Below are positions 1-14,165 of a stretch of DNA of 64,000 bases, piece by piece. The position numbers and the translations under genes are program-made. Source of the DNA: a candidate division SR1 bacterium (lineage in GTDB: Bacteria > Patescibacteriota > Gracilibacteria > Absconditabacterales > Absconditicoccaceae); assembly GCA_026397475.1 (NCBI GenBank), contig JAPLUT010000007.1, forward strand, positions 41,522 to 105,521, read 5' to 3'. Positions within the stretch are counted from its first letter, which is position 1. Each line of letters starts with the position of its first letter. A model generated the notes under the pieces. The model did not search any database. It saw only the letters and a program-made list of their open reading frames with translations, and had not been told where the DNA came from.

Positions 1-1
1 A

Positions 2-3000
2 AAAGATGAATTAGAGAGATATGCAAAATACAAAACAAACTATAGATCGCTTCGACAACTCAAATGTACGAACTACTTTTTATGATTAGAAAAGATATTG
101 TGAATAGAAGGAATTTGTCTCAGTCCAAGATTTCGATCCGTTGATGATGGTCCAGATGAAAATAAATGTTATACTAATGATCCAGAGAAACAGTGATGAT
201 GCGAGACTATGAATGAGTTTGCAGCAAGAAGTCGATGAGGAGCTTCGCCTATGAATATGGATTCTACGACACAAAAATTAGTAAATTATAATTATAAAAA
301 CGCAACGCAGCCGATATACAATATCGCATGATCCAAAAAAATAAATGTCGCTCAACAAGACGCAAACTCATATCAATGAGCGATAACTTATACCAACATC
401 ATTCAAAGAAAGTTTGGAGTCTGAGATTCCCAATATGGAAGCAATGATATCATGTCACTTATTTCCAATCCACAAAGCAACGGAAGCAATCTTACATTTA
501 CCAACCAGCTTCCTGTAGGAGATCTTAAGAGTCCTATGCGAATACCAGTAAACCCAAAAACATATGCTCAGACAAACTTCTTTTCTCTTTTTTGAAGTTT
601 ACCAAACCACATAATAAACGCATGAAAAGCAGTATTATACAATGTAAATCCAGGACAATGTTGAGGAGATGGAAGCATATACAAATATAAAACTATTGAT
701 TCTAGAGTAAAAAACATATCACCTACACGAGATCAGATTACAGATACGGAGTTTTATAAATTCAAAGACTCTTCGGATCTAGAGGTATTTTACAATGAAG
801 TCATAAAAGATCTTGCACAAACAAAAACAGATATCTTGACAGCAAATACAGTGTTTAGTGGTACCGATAGCGCAGATAGAACATGAGTTATTTCTAATCT
901 CACAAACCTCAAAACAATAGTCACGAAAGTAAATAGTGGTATGCAACAAATCATTGCATTCAATACAAACTTACTCACAGGATATAGTTGAGGACAAGTG
1001 ACACAACTAGCAAACATACGAAGTTGAATTATGATAACTCCAAACAAACTTTTTGAAATAAACGATAGAATCATACAAACCAATGAAGGACTAGATGTAT
1101 TGTTCAACTATATCAATAGTTTGAGCATGAATACCGTTGCATTATCATTTGCTGGAATCATACAATCAGAAAATTTCAAAAATCAGAAAGTAGAAATATT
1201 GGACTCACGAAAAAGCAATATACTTCAAAACATGAACTATATCACAGCGAATGTAGCCACACTCAAATCAACATTTACTACAGCACGATGAATATACAAT
1301 ACCATAGGACTTGTAAACAATAATCTTGCAATCATCCAAGCAAAAAGAGACGCAATAAATGCATTAGACGAATCTTGTCTTCCAAGCCTCTGTTGATGTG
1401 ATATTAGTCATTATAAGCCCGTATGTGATGTATTGGACAAACTTATTGTGACCCTACAAACAGATTTAACTGCACATCTTGCAAATTCTGGAGTCAACGA
1501 CAAACTGACTGAAATAGCCCAATACCAATCAAGCAATGGAATAGTTCATCCTCTTTTAGAGATAAATCAAGCATTCTCTCCTGCCAAAGTATTGGGAGAA
1601 ATGACTCAAGTAAAGAGCACGATGAACGCCTTTGATGTTTCATCCAATCCCGATAAGAAAGAAAAAAATAAAGGAATGAATCTGACAACCCAAGATAGAC
1701 CGATTGATAATATCAGAAATATAACTTTTCAAGGTGTGGGTTGAGATATGGTAAGATTAAATTATGTAAACCTCTACGAAGTTAAAACGTACAAAGAAAT
1801 AGATGGAAAGCTTGAATTAAAAACGCCAACAGAAATTAGAGAAGCAATAAAAAAATATTTAACAGACAAAGCGACTGAATATAACACCTTGCTTGAAGCA
1901 CAAAAAAACAAAAAAAATCAATGGTACCAATCCTATAGCAGCCAATTTAATCTCTTGGGACAAGTAGATCCTCTAGCAAATCCAAACACCCACAATTACA
2001 ATCTCATCCCAACGGATTACTTTATCAATCAGTTGATAACATTTTTAGATACCATAGAAAACAGTCCTGAATACGGGAAAAAAGCTATTTACGGAATAGC
2101 AAATTCAGCAACAATAGATGACAAACTAGATATGATAGCAAAACTCCTCTACTATCAAAACATTACTTGGCCAGAGAGATTACAGCAAACAAGTGTAGCA
2201 GGAGACATAGAAGAAATAAAATCCAGTTTTGATGTAAATAGAAAAATAAGTAATATAGTAAATACCTATCTTACGGAATGAAGCGATCAAGGTAAGTTTA
2301 TTACTCCGATATATAACACTACATGATATGAGGTCGGATATATAAATTCTGATGGTGAAGATTATGTTTCATCAAAACCACTGCCATCATTCATCCAACA
2401 GATTCAAGCTGCACAAGAAAAATCAACCAGCAAAACAAATACACCCGCAAACGCATTTAGAGAAACGACATCAAGTTCTGATGAGCTTCAAGCTCAAGCA
2501 GACAGCTGTGAATGAGTAGACGCGCAATGAGTTTCCTTGCTTTTCGATATCAGTACAATGAGTTCTCCATGGATGAAAGCGATGAAGTGTCGATGAAAAC
2601 AAATTCTAAAAAAACCATTCGACATCAAGATAAGTTTTGCTAATTCAGTAGGACCAATAGTTACAAATACAATACAAGACACACAAAACACGATACAAAA
2701 TACGGAAGCACAATGGAAGCAATATGGATCACAACGAACGGCTCCAAACAATGACGATATCATCAACAACGCGCCTGACGGCATAAAACAGAAATTACAA
2801 TGATACAATAACTCGGCAATCATAAATATAGACAAAACAATTGTCGGAGTAGACGACTCAGGAAGCACCCAAATCAAAGTAGGTATGACCGACAACTTAG
2901 GAGACATCAACGTAAAAATATCATGAACAGGAGACAATTGTTTCGCTATAAACAGAAACAAGACAGTGCTCAGCGACAACATTTGTACCAAACCAGCAAA

Positions 3001-6000
3001 AGAATTTTATAATCCAAATACCGACGAATACGTATTTGATAGCATAATAAAACAAAAGAAAGCGTGAGTTACAACAATAAAGATAGAACTCTGTCCTGCA
3101 GGATCAAATATTTGTATAGTCAAACAACAGGTTATAAGCATTCTTCCTGGTCCTATAAAAACAATAACATTACAATCACCTACAGATATAGTTATGGAAT
3201 GAGCAGAACTTCCTCTAGTAGTTTATGCGGCAGACAAATACAACAACCAAATAGGCCAAAATATCCAAGCGTATACAATTAGCTTAGGAAGCGGTAATGG
3301 GAAAATTTATGATGGAACAAATGAAAATTCTAGTATCAAATTCGACAACTTCCTCCAAGCATGATTCATATATAGAGCACCTACAGGAATCCAGGCAAAC
3401 GAAGCAGTAACGATAACAATAGCTCAAGACCAATTAAAATTATTATGAACAACAGAGAAACCAAACGTAGTACAAAAGAAGATTATTGTTGCCAAAGGCA
3501 TAGTAAATGTGCTCAATAAAAATGTAGTAATATATACAAGTAATACTCCAAAAAATACACCACAACAACTGACATTTAATTTACCAAAAGACGAAACAGA
3601 CATTCAATATCAAGACGAGAACGGAATTTCTGAGATTAAACCAGAAAACATTCCAAGCTTGGTAATCACTATCAAAGACAAAAATGGAAACAGACTTGAT
3701 ACGGTAGCAAACATAACAAGCAAAGAATGATTTTTATCCCCAGGAACAACAAAAGATAAAACAATTACAAAAAACGGTATCACAAAAAAACAAACATTGT
3801 TTAGTCCAGGAAATGATTTTATCATCAAAGACGGACAGCTAAATATTTCATTATATCCAAACTTCAAAGCAGGAAACGATGCCATTACGATAAACATTCC
3901 AGGAATAGATCCTATTATCATACCGATAGTAGTGAATCCAGGGACAGCAAAAACGGTTATACTTCAGCTAGAAAAAAGCAGGATGGACTTTACTACCACA
4001 ACAGGAAGTAAATGAACGATCCACGTAGTAGATAGCTGGAACAATAATGTTACGAGCTGAACAACCATAAAATTATGAGTAATTTGAGCAGCAAACAGCA
4101 GCGTATCAGAATTCAATTATAATGGAAACGAATACACGTATATGCTCAGTGCAAAAAAGCCAGGAGGAGAATGATATGTTTTTGCTTACATCAAAGAAAG
4201 AGCTCTTTCTGATCAAACGCCAGGATATGAAAAATTTATAGTACAAGAAAGCATTCTTCCAAAAGAAAAACTTAATGTGATGTACCTCAATCTTTTCTGA
4301 ACAGATCGATGAAATCAACGATGATATTTTTCTGAAAACAATAAAATCATAAATACCATAACCAATCAATCAAATAAATTATTAGCTACAACGACGGAAC
4401 TCGTAGATCCAAGTAAAATCAAACAAATAGAATTTATTCTAAATCCTCATGGACAAATCCAAAGTATCAACAACAAAACAGCTACGCTTACGATAGAAAA
4501 CAAAAAAATCATAGGAACACTTCCAAACATCGCAAAAATAGATTTATGATTAAGCAACCAATATAAGATCCAAACACTAATAGATAGTTGAGCTATATCA
4601 GAATTTAAAAAAGACAGCAACACCTTAATATATATAGCAGAACCTACGGATAGTATTATCTCAGGAAACCAAGCAACGACAACAAAAGTAACTATCAATG
4701 GTATCGACGTAATTGATATAAATAAATGAAATATAGATCCCAACATCACAATTATCGCAGACAATGAAATCCTGGGGGATATGAGCATCTACACAATCAG
4801 ATTCAATGGAACAACAATAGGAAAATTTATGCTCTGGAATAATGGAAATATAACAAGTGATAAGACACATATCAATCTACAAGATCCTGCAACATATGGA
4901 ATGACGAATATTTTTAGCGAAGGATCTACAAATACTCAATGAATATGAATTTATATAAATTGAAGTGCGTTTACTAAACAAGGATATCAGTCTATCGAAG
5001 ATAGTACTGACGCAATGCTCGGTATAGGATTTACAAGCAACTTCAAAAACGTATCGAATTTCGCGAATGGACAATCTGTAGGAGAAGCGACACTTCCATA
5101 TGGATCACAATTTCTCGTAAACTTTGGAGATCCTCTTCTTGAAAGAAAAGAAAACAATCCAAACATACCCAACACAGATTTTGATGCGTCAATCGGACAA
5201 ACTATTTATGCTGATCCCAACAAAACGATATTCAAGGTGATTCCGATCGATTTCAATAATGATGGAGTAAAAGATCTCATAGTTGTATATACCGATGGTG
5301 TAGTTAAACTTTTAAAGAACTATGGAGGAAATGTTCCTTACAAAGATCTTCAAGAACTTATGATTATAGCAGAGCCTATCAAAGAGATTAAAATAGGTGA
5401 TGTAGATGGAAATGGATATGAAGATATATTTATTATAACAAACAACAACAAAGGAATAGTATATCTCAACAACAAAGGGGTATTTGCTGTTGATGGAAAA
5501 AATATATGTTTAAATATAAACACAGAACCAGGAACGAAAAACCCAATTCCTGACAATTTTGGAGGGATCCAACAGCTCTTTGTACAAGACATGAATCAAG
5601 ATGGAAAACTAGATATCGTAACGAACGATACGTATAATGATGTAAAAATATTTTATGGAGGAAGTACAAACAATTGAGCAAATTACGTATCATCTACGAC
5701 TTGAATTTGTGATAGTCAACGATACGAAAGACAAAAGAATAATTATAAAACCGTAAAACGCTTTGGAACGAAAATAAACAGCAGTCGATATATCCAAGAC
5801 ACGAGTCTTATTCATCGAAAAGGTGAAACAACGTCGACAGAAGGAGTTACAGAAGAATTAGATACCGAAGCTCCAGATAGCGCAATAGGAATGAGTAAGG
5901 ATCAAGTAGACGCACTCAAAGATCAAACAATGAATGACGTCAAATCAATGATAGCAAACAACGATACCTATGTCGCTGCAGGAAGCACGCAACTAGCATA

Positions 6001-9000
6001 CACGGACAATCCTCTTTCTACTGCTCCCGTATACGAATCACTTCCTCCATCAGAGATATCATATCTTCCCATCAACGAGACAAATGATTTTGTAAGCGTA
6101 TATAAAGAATATGTAGATATCAATGGTTGAGTTTTAAGAGAAAACGATGAGGTCGCAATTCAAACCACAATCATTTCAAAAAAGAATAACAACAAATTAA
6201 CGTATATAGACGAGCTCAAATGACCACGAAGTCTAGCTACAGATCCTGACAACAAAATTAGTTCATTTACCCTCCTATCCGGAGACACAAATAAATTAAA
6301 TATCGATCGAAAAGGTCCAGAAGGATATCAATTTGTAATAGACAATATACAGCTTGATTCCGGTCAAAGTTTAAGCTTTTCATATACCGCAAGATACAAA
6401 CAAACGACACCAACGACAAAAATTGATGTTGCAGATCAAGATCTTATTACGCAAAACAAACACAAAGATACCTATCCAGATATCACGATAAATAGCATGG
6501 ATGCCTGTGTAAAAAACAGATGGATTCTTTTCAACACAACAGCAGGAAATAAAACAAGCTACGAACAAGTATACGACGATATTCAAAAAGATATGAATGA
6601 GTATAATAGCTGAGCAAAATCAACACAACAAAGCGCAATGAATGGAATGGTAGATCAACTATCGAGTATAGATAGCTTAGATGCAGTATCGACATTGCCA
6701 GGCATGGATTCTTTAGAACCACGAAGCTCCAAAAATTTAATGTCTTCTCTTACTCAAGAAGTTACTCCATGAGAGATTATTCAACCAGGATGAGTATGAT
6801 TAACGATAAATACAAGTTTCATAGACAACGCAACTGCAAAAGTTTCCAAAAAAATGGATGCAGCATTAGAGGGACTTTGCCAATGATTCAAATTATGAAA
6901 ATGATGATGTCAGTGACTTCCAGTTCCGTTTAATCAAGCATTCTTAGCGCCAGGAGATTATCATGTTTTCTGATGTGTGCCCAAGTTACCAAATCCTCTA
7001 TATGCAGCATTCAAGACACTCAATAATACTTTAGGGAAAGGAATGCCATTACTTACTATTCCAGGAAATCGATGACCTACTGCAGTAGGATATCTTCCTA
7101 TACCAGGAATATTTTGATATCCATTCAAATGAGCAACAGACTGATTTTATTTGTGAAATCTCTGATGAACCTATCCCTCATTATTTAGGCTTTATATAGC
7201 TCCTACACTGACACTTGGACTAGGAATAGCAATGTGTTTTGGTCCTTATACCGTAGGTAAAGCATTACCAAAACCATTTAGAGATCTCTGAGGAAACTGT
7301 GTCGTCTTTGCGGTACCACCACTCACAAAATGCACTCCTGACAAGGCAGGATGATGAGATGATCAGCCTAACCAGGAAAGCTTATGATCAAGTATGGTTG
7401 CAGCAGCTGGACAATGAACATGTAATAATCCGCCAAGAATAGGAAACAGTATTGTATTTGCTAATGGCATAGAAACAACAGTAAACACATCAAATTCACC
7501 ATTTCAAATGGTAGCAGCATGATCATCAGAAAACAATCCGCCTTACTCAGCAGCTATACCTCAAGGAAACTTTGGATGATTAATTTCTATAGATCAAGAT
7601 CCAACAAGAGTATCAGCAGCAGAAGATTATGGAAATGCAACACAACAGGCACAACTATGAATAACATCTGATGGATTCGATCTCCAAAAATGAGAAAAAA
7701 TAAATCTCAAACTTTTATGAGCAAAATGAAAAGGACTCGTAAAATGTGTAGTACAAAAATGGATGACAAGTCAGATACAATATATTCAAAACAATCTGAC
7801 CAAGATGACAATCCAGGTAGATCTCCCTGATCTAAGCACAGTATTTCAATGATTTGATAAAATCGGAAACTTATCAGAAACCTATAACGCAATCAATGAA
7901 CAAGATCAAGCGGCAGGATACATTAAGAGCACAAACGGACAATGAATAGGTTCTGGAAATAACTGAACCCAATATCTCTCCAAACAACAGCTCAACAACA
8001 TCTCACAAAAAGCAGGAAGCAATCCATTTGAAGCTATACAACAAATGTTTAATGAAGTCCCACTTATAAACATAGATTCCAAAGATGTTAATATCAAGAT
8101 ACCATCACTTACCATCGATGACATCAAAAAATATCAAAGTTATCTTACGCTATGGATAGCAAAAAATGGACAAATAATAGATGATTGGACAAATATGTTC
8201 AATCAGATATTAGCAATATGTGGAACGATAGATAAGCCTGAAGCACAAAAAATACATGATGACCTCACGGCAGCATTGGCAAAGATTCCAAGCGGCGGAA
8301 TTAATGATAACATAAAACAAGAAATACAGGTAGAGATTTCGAACATGCAAAAAATCATAGATAAGACAGGAGCACAGACACAAAAACAACTAGCAGCCGA
8401 CATCAGCAAACTCACAGAAAACTTAAATAATACCATCACAAGAATAGCTACCCTACCAAGCTGGAAAGCAAGACAAGTGCGACTGGAAGGCAAGAAAAAA
8501 GTAGCAACAACACTGGGAAATACTTTTGACAACCAAGCATTGCTTGATCTGACAAACGTAAAAGTAAAAAGTTTAGAACAATGTGCGGGTGTTGCATGAT
8601 CTCTAGATGGATTTATTAAGTTCAAAGAAAACAGTGCATGACTTATAAAATCAATCAAAGAAAATATCAAAGTTTTGGATAAATACAAGGAATTCCCAAC
8701 ACAATTATATGAATGGACCCATCTCACAGACAGATACCTCACAGAGATCTCATCATTACTTTCAAGCTTCGTAGGATCAACAACATCATGGCTCAATACC
8801 AACGCCAATAGATTCTCTCAATATGTAGATGCAATAGTTTTATTGGTAGGAACAATAAAAACACGACAAGCGATTATAGATTTCTCTGTCAATCGATCAG
8901 AAAAATGTTCTAAATGTAGCAACGATAACTACGGATCCTTTTCATGTAGTCTGTCATTCCTTTGTCCTAAATTACCGATATTCCCGATTCCTCCATTTAA

Positions 9001-12000
9001 GATACCAAGTATATATATGGATATGTCACACATAGATTTGGGAATGAATATCGTTCTGCCAAAAATAAATTTTGTACCTATCAAGATACCATTACCACAA
9101 TTACCAAACCTCCCAGAACCACCAAGTATAGAAGTAAATTGGGATGTTCTCTTTGGATTAAACCTAGATTTCTTCAAAAATATTTCATTACCAACGGTTC
9201 CTGTAATTCCTGGCCCACCAACATTACCTGAACCACCATCATTTATTCCAACGGTAAAAATGGATTTGCCGGTCTTACCACCTGCACCAAAGATTCCAAA
9301 AATAGCGCCTGATATAAAGATAGTTCTCAATGTAGCAAAATTCATATGAAAGGTTTTCTGTATCATTAAATGAGGTATTGGTCTCGTAGGAGAGAAATGA
9401 GTAAAATGAAAGATAGAACAAATAACTCAAAGAACATGGAACGTTCCTATTTTTGATTATTTTAATCTGACAACAAAATTCAAATCTCCTCCTCTTCAAT
9501 GATTTGATTACAAAATGGACGCATATATGACACTCAAATTCAACTTTGATGGAGTATACGATGTGTTCAATAGTATCGCCAGCGCAAGCAACAAGATTGT
9601 CTCACAAGTAGTAGAAGCACCAATCCAACAAGCGGTAGATCTCACAACAAACACACTCAATAACAATGCAGTAGTAAGCTGACTAAATACAAATCTTGAT
9701 CAGAACATTAATTTCAATGGATACCATAGCAACGAATGAGAGACAGGTATGATAGAATATAAAACTGCATATGATGAATTGAAAGAATGATTAATAAGTT
9801 TCAAAAATGCAACTCTCGAGGATAAAAACATGAACAACAGAGTAAAAACAATCTTAGCGACGGTTGACAATAAATCAATGATTTTGCCAGCTACGAGCCA
9901 GATCCAACAAGTAGAAAAAGAAGCCAAAGGGATTATATCAAAAAAGATAAAGGAAAATCAAAACTTATCAAATGATATAAAAAATTACGATACCTTTATC
10001 AAAACAATTCAAAATAACGAAGTCGCGTTAGTCGCAGAAAAGACATTATCTACAAGCTTAAAATCACCATTGCTTACGATAGATTCACCTACAAAAAATA
10101 TATTACAATCACAGGAAGATCCAAACAAGAGCTATCTCTCACTCAATAAGAGGATGGTGCAATGATACTTAGATGCTGTAAATAATGATGGCCCAGAAAA
10201 GCTTAACATGTCACAAACAACGTATAATAAATCAAAAATCTATCTAGAAAATACCAAAGAAAAAATAGATACTGCACTATTAGCATACAACGATAAGCCG
10301 CTTCTAGCACAGACAACATGTACCAACTGTACAAGCAATGCAACAGAAAACAATAATTACAGCGCAGATATGTCTGCATATGTAAATGGAGTTTTCATTG
10401 CATCGTATAGTGGAAGCCAAAAAAACATGATTAACACCGTCACCTCAGTTGAACAATCACAAAACGTACAAAAGACATATATGACAGATTTTGATCTCAA
10501 TAATGATAAACTTCATGACATTCTTATGTATGACGCAAACAGTATTTATATTAAGTACGCAAAACAAGAACTTGAGCACTTCTCAAAAGGATGAGCAACA
10601 TTGACTAAACATTACAACACATTCTATAGCTATGCGACAGAGCATCAAAGCACACGAATCAATCCACAAAAGCGATATATCGAATCCCTAGATCAACTCA
10701 GCAACAACACAGATGCTTATGGGTACCTTACAATAAACAACATCACGATCAAAGTGATGGACAAAAACACAGAAGTAAAAAACTTTAAAACAGATGGACA
10801 AAGTTTCGACACCCTCCAACTTTCATGGAAAAATAGTAAAATCATAGGCGAAGACGTCGATGGATATCTCATAAAAGTAAGCAACAGAGTAGATAGTAAA
10901 GATATGCCAAGTAGCTTCCGATCTTTCTTATGAGGAGGAGAAAAACCAAAATATATTGTGGTGCTTCCAAAAGATACAGACTATAAAAAATGATTGCTCA
11001 CTATTGATGAAAATCTACTCAAGAAACCAATCAATCTGCAACTTGGACAAAACATTCTTGCCGTAGAATACTATGACGAAGCAAAAGACAAGATTAATGT
11101 AACACTCAAAGATCTCCCAAGAGAATGGTTATATACGAGCATAGCGACACTCAAGATAAATCAAAAAGAATTGTCTAGTAGTCAGCAAAAAACACTTGTC
11201 TTGTATAAAAAAACATCCTCACGATCAAATCAAACCGTCGCAGGAATGCAAAACCTAGGAGATACAACTGCTCCGGTAGGAGACGTTATCTTATGGAGAA
11301 ATGTAACAAGTGAGGCCATAAGCACAGGGCTTGTACATGAAGGATATATCAATACTAGCTACACCCTAAAATCAATCCGGACAGACAATGTAATTGTTGC
11401 CAAAATGATTATCCAAAAAGATGGGAAAACTCTTTTGGAAAAAGACAATCAATCTCAAACTGGAACAATCGATTTAGGAGGCCTCTTCTTTACGGGAGAT
11501 ACAGAACAAAATTTCGACTTCATAGCAATCGATCAAAATAACAATATCACGAAACAAAATATAAGCGTAAACATTGCAACACCAGATATAGAAGTCCTTG
11601 ATGTCAAAAAAACTTGAGAAGCGACTGCCGATATCATAGCAAAAATTAGCAATGATTTGGATGAGGGTATGGTAATATTCCAGAGATTAAGAAATGGAAT
11701 CCGAAGCAATATCAGTGGTTCAAATCAGAATACTTATGGTGGATTTGATCTTTCACCCAAACAAACAATAATAACATGAGGAATATTTACGATGGGAGAC
11801 GATATTGGACTCTATGACAATCAAAACAACGAAATAGCTACAATAAATTCAAAGACCAATGAAATAAAAATAAAAGCATGATTTGAAAATAAATTTAAGA
11901 TTAATCTAAGTTTTACAACCCACATTCCTGTGGTAGAAGTAATAGATACAATACATAACGTAACCCTCTTCCAAATAGTTCTCCCTATACAATCCATCAG

Positions 12001-12286
12001 CAATATAGAGATGAATCAAGGCAAACCCAACTATGAAGAGCTACAACTTACAGACGGGCAATTTGGTGACTTCAACAATGGATATTGTGTCAAAAATATA
12101 AAGAATGATTGTATCGTATACACCAACAAAGCATGAGCGATATATATTCCTTGAATATATGCAAATTCATTAGTAGGACAGTACGTCTTTGATACTACGA
12201 CAAAAAACACTAAATTTATTGTCAAAGATCAGTCCAATCAAGCAATTACAACGTTCACAGTTCAAATCAAACCAAGCACAAAATAA
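2..12286 (+). CDS. Giant surface-type protein, 3' part (>=4,094 codons)
   Basis: One reading frame runs from the window edge to TAA at 12284-12286 with no in-frame TAA or TAG; TGA is read as glycine many times (about 27 times between 6770 and 7740 alone). The start lies outside the window. Numbering from the first visible codon: an invasin/Big_1-like Ig segment at about 1060-1140; three calcium-loop motifs of FG-GAP/VCBS type (DFNNDGVKD at 1750, DVDGNGYED at 1800, DMNQDGKLD at 1863); a Gly/Cys-rich hydrophobic part at about 2260-2480; coiled-coil stretches at about 2680-2900; a proline-rich part with repeated LPxLPEPP-like words at about 2990-3105; then more helical and beta-rich repeats. Followed 24 bp later by a secreted-protein gene and a pilin gene. 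The architecture suggests a secreted adhesin or host-contact protein; the function is inferred. Confidence 0.85.
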
Positions 12287-12310
12287 TACCATTTACTTCC
12301 TCTCATCAAT

Positions 12311-13180
12311 ATGAAAAAAATAATCATTACCCTGGCCATCATAACAGGAGCACTTACAAGTAGTGTTTTTGCTCATGACTGTGATTTGGTCGTAGGAAAA
12401 GAACTTGATGGAGCAATGAGTAATTACACGACAAACTTAAAAGAATATAAAATAGTACTCCCCGATGATGCATTCAATCAGGCCTTACAAAATTTAAAAG
12501 CATACTGCTGTTCACAAGTCGTTCAAGGTTCGTGTACGCAAAAAGAAAAGGATAATCTCCCCAAGTTATATCCAGAAAGTCCTTATCTTTTTGATCATCT
12601 TGTAGATGTCAGTATGAGAAGATTAGATGGAATAGATAAACTAGCATATAATTTAACATCAGATCCGACAGCGAAAGAACGAAGAGACTATATCACGAAG
12701 GTAGCTAACGACCCCACAGGATCACAATCAAGCACAATAGAAACTACCTACAAAAAATATTGGAAAGAAAATACAGAAACAAAAAAAAATATGGAAACGT
12801 TCATCGCTAACTACAACAAAGACGTTACCACACTTTCGTTAGAGGATAAATATGATACCCTCTGCGGATTGATGAACGCCATCTACAAAAAAACACAAAC
12901 AAAAAACCCAATTATCATCGGATCAGCATGAGAAAACAACAGCTTTTTAAATGGATGCCAAAACATAGTACAAGACAGAGTAAAAAGAGAAAACTCATAT
13001 GTGAAAATGATAATGATAAAAAAGTCGAATCAGCTATTCGATGAAACAACAAAAGCCTATACCAAAAAGTATTTTGCAGAAGAAAGAATCACTGGTCTCT
13101 GGACATTAATTGCCAAAGTCCAAGACGCATTCAAAACGATAGTCCAGCAAGCCGCAGTATCTAAGACCTGTAGCAAATAA
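12311..13180 (+). CDS. Secreted protein, unknown function (289 aa)
   Basis: Begins with a clear Sec signal peptide (MKK, hydrophobic core, cleavage near VFA-HDCD) and continues through one in-frame TGA (12929) to TAA. The mature part is mostly helical and carries several cysteines (CDL, CCSQ, SCTQ, CGL, CQN, C-terminal CSK), so disulfides are plausible after export. It starts 24 bp after the giant gene, in the same direction, so it is probably cotranscribed and may act with it at the surface. No family recognised. Confidence 0.85.
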
Positions 13181-13194
13181 AAAAAGTACAGAGA

Positions 13195-13260
13195 GCATGT
13201 TACAACAATTTGAAACAACCTGTAACCTTCGTACTGTATCCTTAATACTCGTTTATTTGT
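13195..13260. other. Intergenic stretch with a CAACCTGTAACC word
   Basis: AT-rich spacer after the secreted-protein gene. It contains GTTACAA and CAACCTGTAACC, words that recur near 18.7 kb and 42.4 kb. No promoter or terminator is convincing here. Confidence 0.4.
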
Positions 13261-13312
13261 TCCTCCTTTCCTTCAAAGGAGGAGGTATCCGCATTTCGCG
13301 GATGGAGGATTT
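13261..13312 (+). repeat. REP-like double palindrome, copy 1
   Basis: Hairpin TCCTCCTTT/AAAGGAGGA (9 bp, loop CCTTC) followed directly by a second hairpin ATCCGC/GCGGAT and then GGAGGATTT. The same three-part layout in the same orientation recurs at 22526-22572. It is much more GC-rich than its surroundings. It could act as a transcript-stabilising or mobile repetitive element. Confidence 0.7.
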
Positions 13313-13351
13313 AAAACCTCTAAACTCCTTTTACTTTGTATCTAATGTTTC

Positions 13352-13819
13352 ATGAAAAAACTCCTCCTCTCTCTCATCGTCTACGCAACGTTGATACTTC
13401 CGATAAGCTCATTCGCGCAACAATCTAACGATTTTGCTATTATCCCTGCAGCATCGAGCTGAGGAGCAGTAGAAAAAGCGGTAAATGCAGTAGGAGCAAG
13501 TGGAGGAAATGTTCGAAACAGCTACAACACCCAAGCGTGAAAACTAACTAGCGTCGGAGACCAACTAGCCTCATGAATTATGACACGAGACACCCTCTTA
13601 GAATACGTTGTCTATCTTGTAAGATTTCTTTCTCAAATAGGATTATTAATAGGAGTACTGATGATCATCTACGCAGGATATCTCTACGCATCAAGTATTT
13701 TCAACCCAGGGAACATGGGGAAAGGAAAATCAGCGATAGGGAATGCTATCGTAGGAGTCTTAGTAATAGCATTTTCTTACGCTATTATGAAACTACTTAC
13801 AAGCGCGTTCTTGTCCTAA
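13352..13819 (+). CDS. VirB2/TrbC-like pilin subunit (155 aa)
   Basis: Signal peptide (MKKLLLSLIVYATLILP, cleavage near FAQ), a short Gly/Ala-rich linker with TGA glycines, then two hydrophobic helices around a small basic loop (NPGNMGKGKSAIGNA). This two-helix layout after a cleaved signal is that of type IV secretion major pilins (TrbC/VirB2), a family common in CPR genomes, here in the context of a giant surface protein. Under the standard code only the C-terminal 79 residues would be seen. Subunit of a pilus or conjugation-like apparatus is inferred; no ATPase or channel gene of such a system is in the window. Confidence 0.75.
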
Positions 13820-13894
13820 CAACTTCTACACATCAGATGTATAAATATAAAAAACAAGATAAAAAAAACTTTTTATCTTTTAACAAACCATACC

Positions 13895-14125
13895 ATGGTA
13901 TTTGGATTACATCCAGAAGAGATGGAAGAGAAAATTCCTTTTTGATACCCCATAGAAAATGAGCAACAGCGCAAAAACATTACTGAAGGATTTAAAGCAG
14001 AGAGCAAGAGAAAAAAAGAGGAAGAAACAGAAAAAAATAAAAAAGAAATAAAAGATATTTTAAGCAAATGAAAAACAAGAGGGAAAGACAGAAAAAGAAT
14101 AAAAGATTTACTGGAAGACTTGTAG
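13895..14125 (+). CDS. Small charged protein, unknown function (76 aa)
   Basis: Starts with MVFGLHPEEMEEK and ends in TAG, with two TGA glycines. The second half is a continuous Lys/Glu-rich helix, probably coiled coil, with no signal peptide or membrane segment. Lies between the pilin and the methyltransferase genes. No family recognised; a real gene is likely because the frame is open across TGA and the composition is protein-like. Confidence 0.55.
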
Positions 14126-14165
14126 TATAACAGAAAATTTACTTAATTTATTTGTATTTACTACT

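Noticed and set aside
8203..8808. 201-codon minus strand ORF
   Set aside because: Antisense shadow of the giant gene.
1..12286. A series of short ORFs or pseudogene fragments
   Set aside because: All lie in one frame separated only by TGA; read with TGA as glycine they are one gene.
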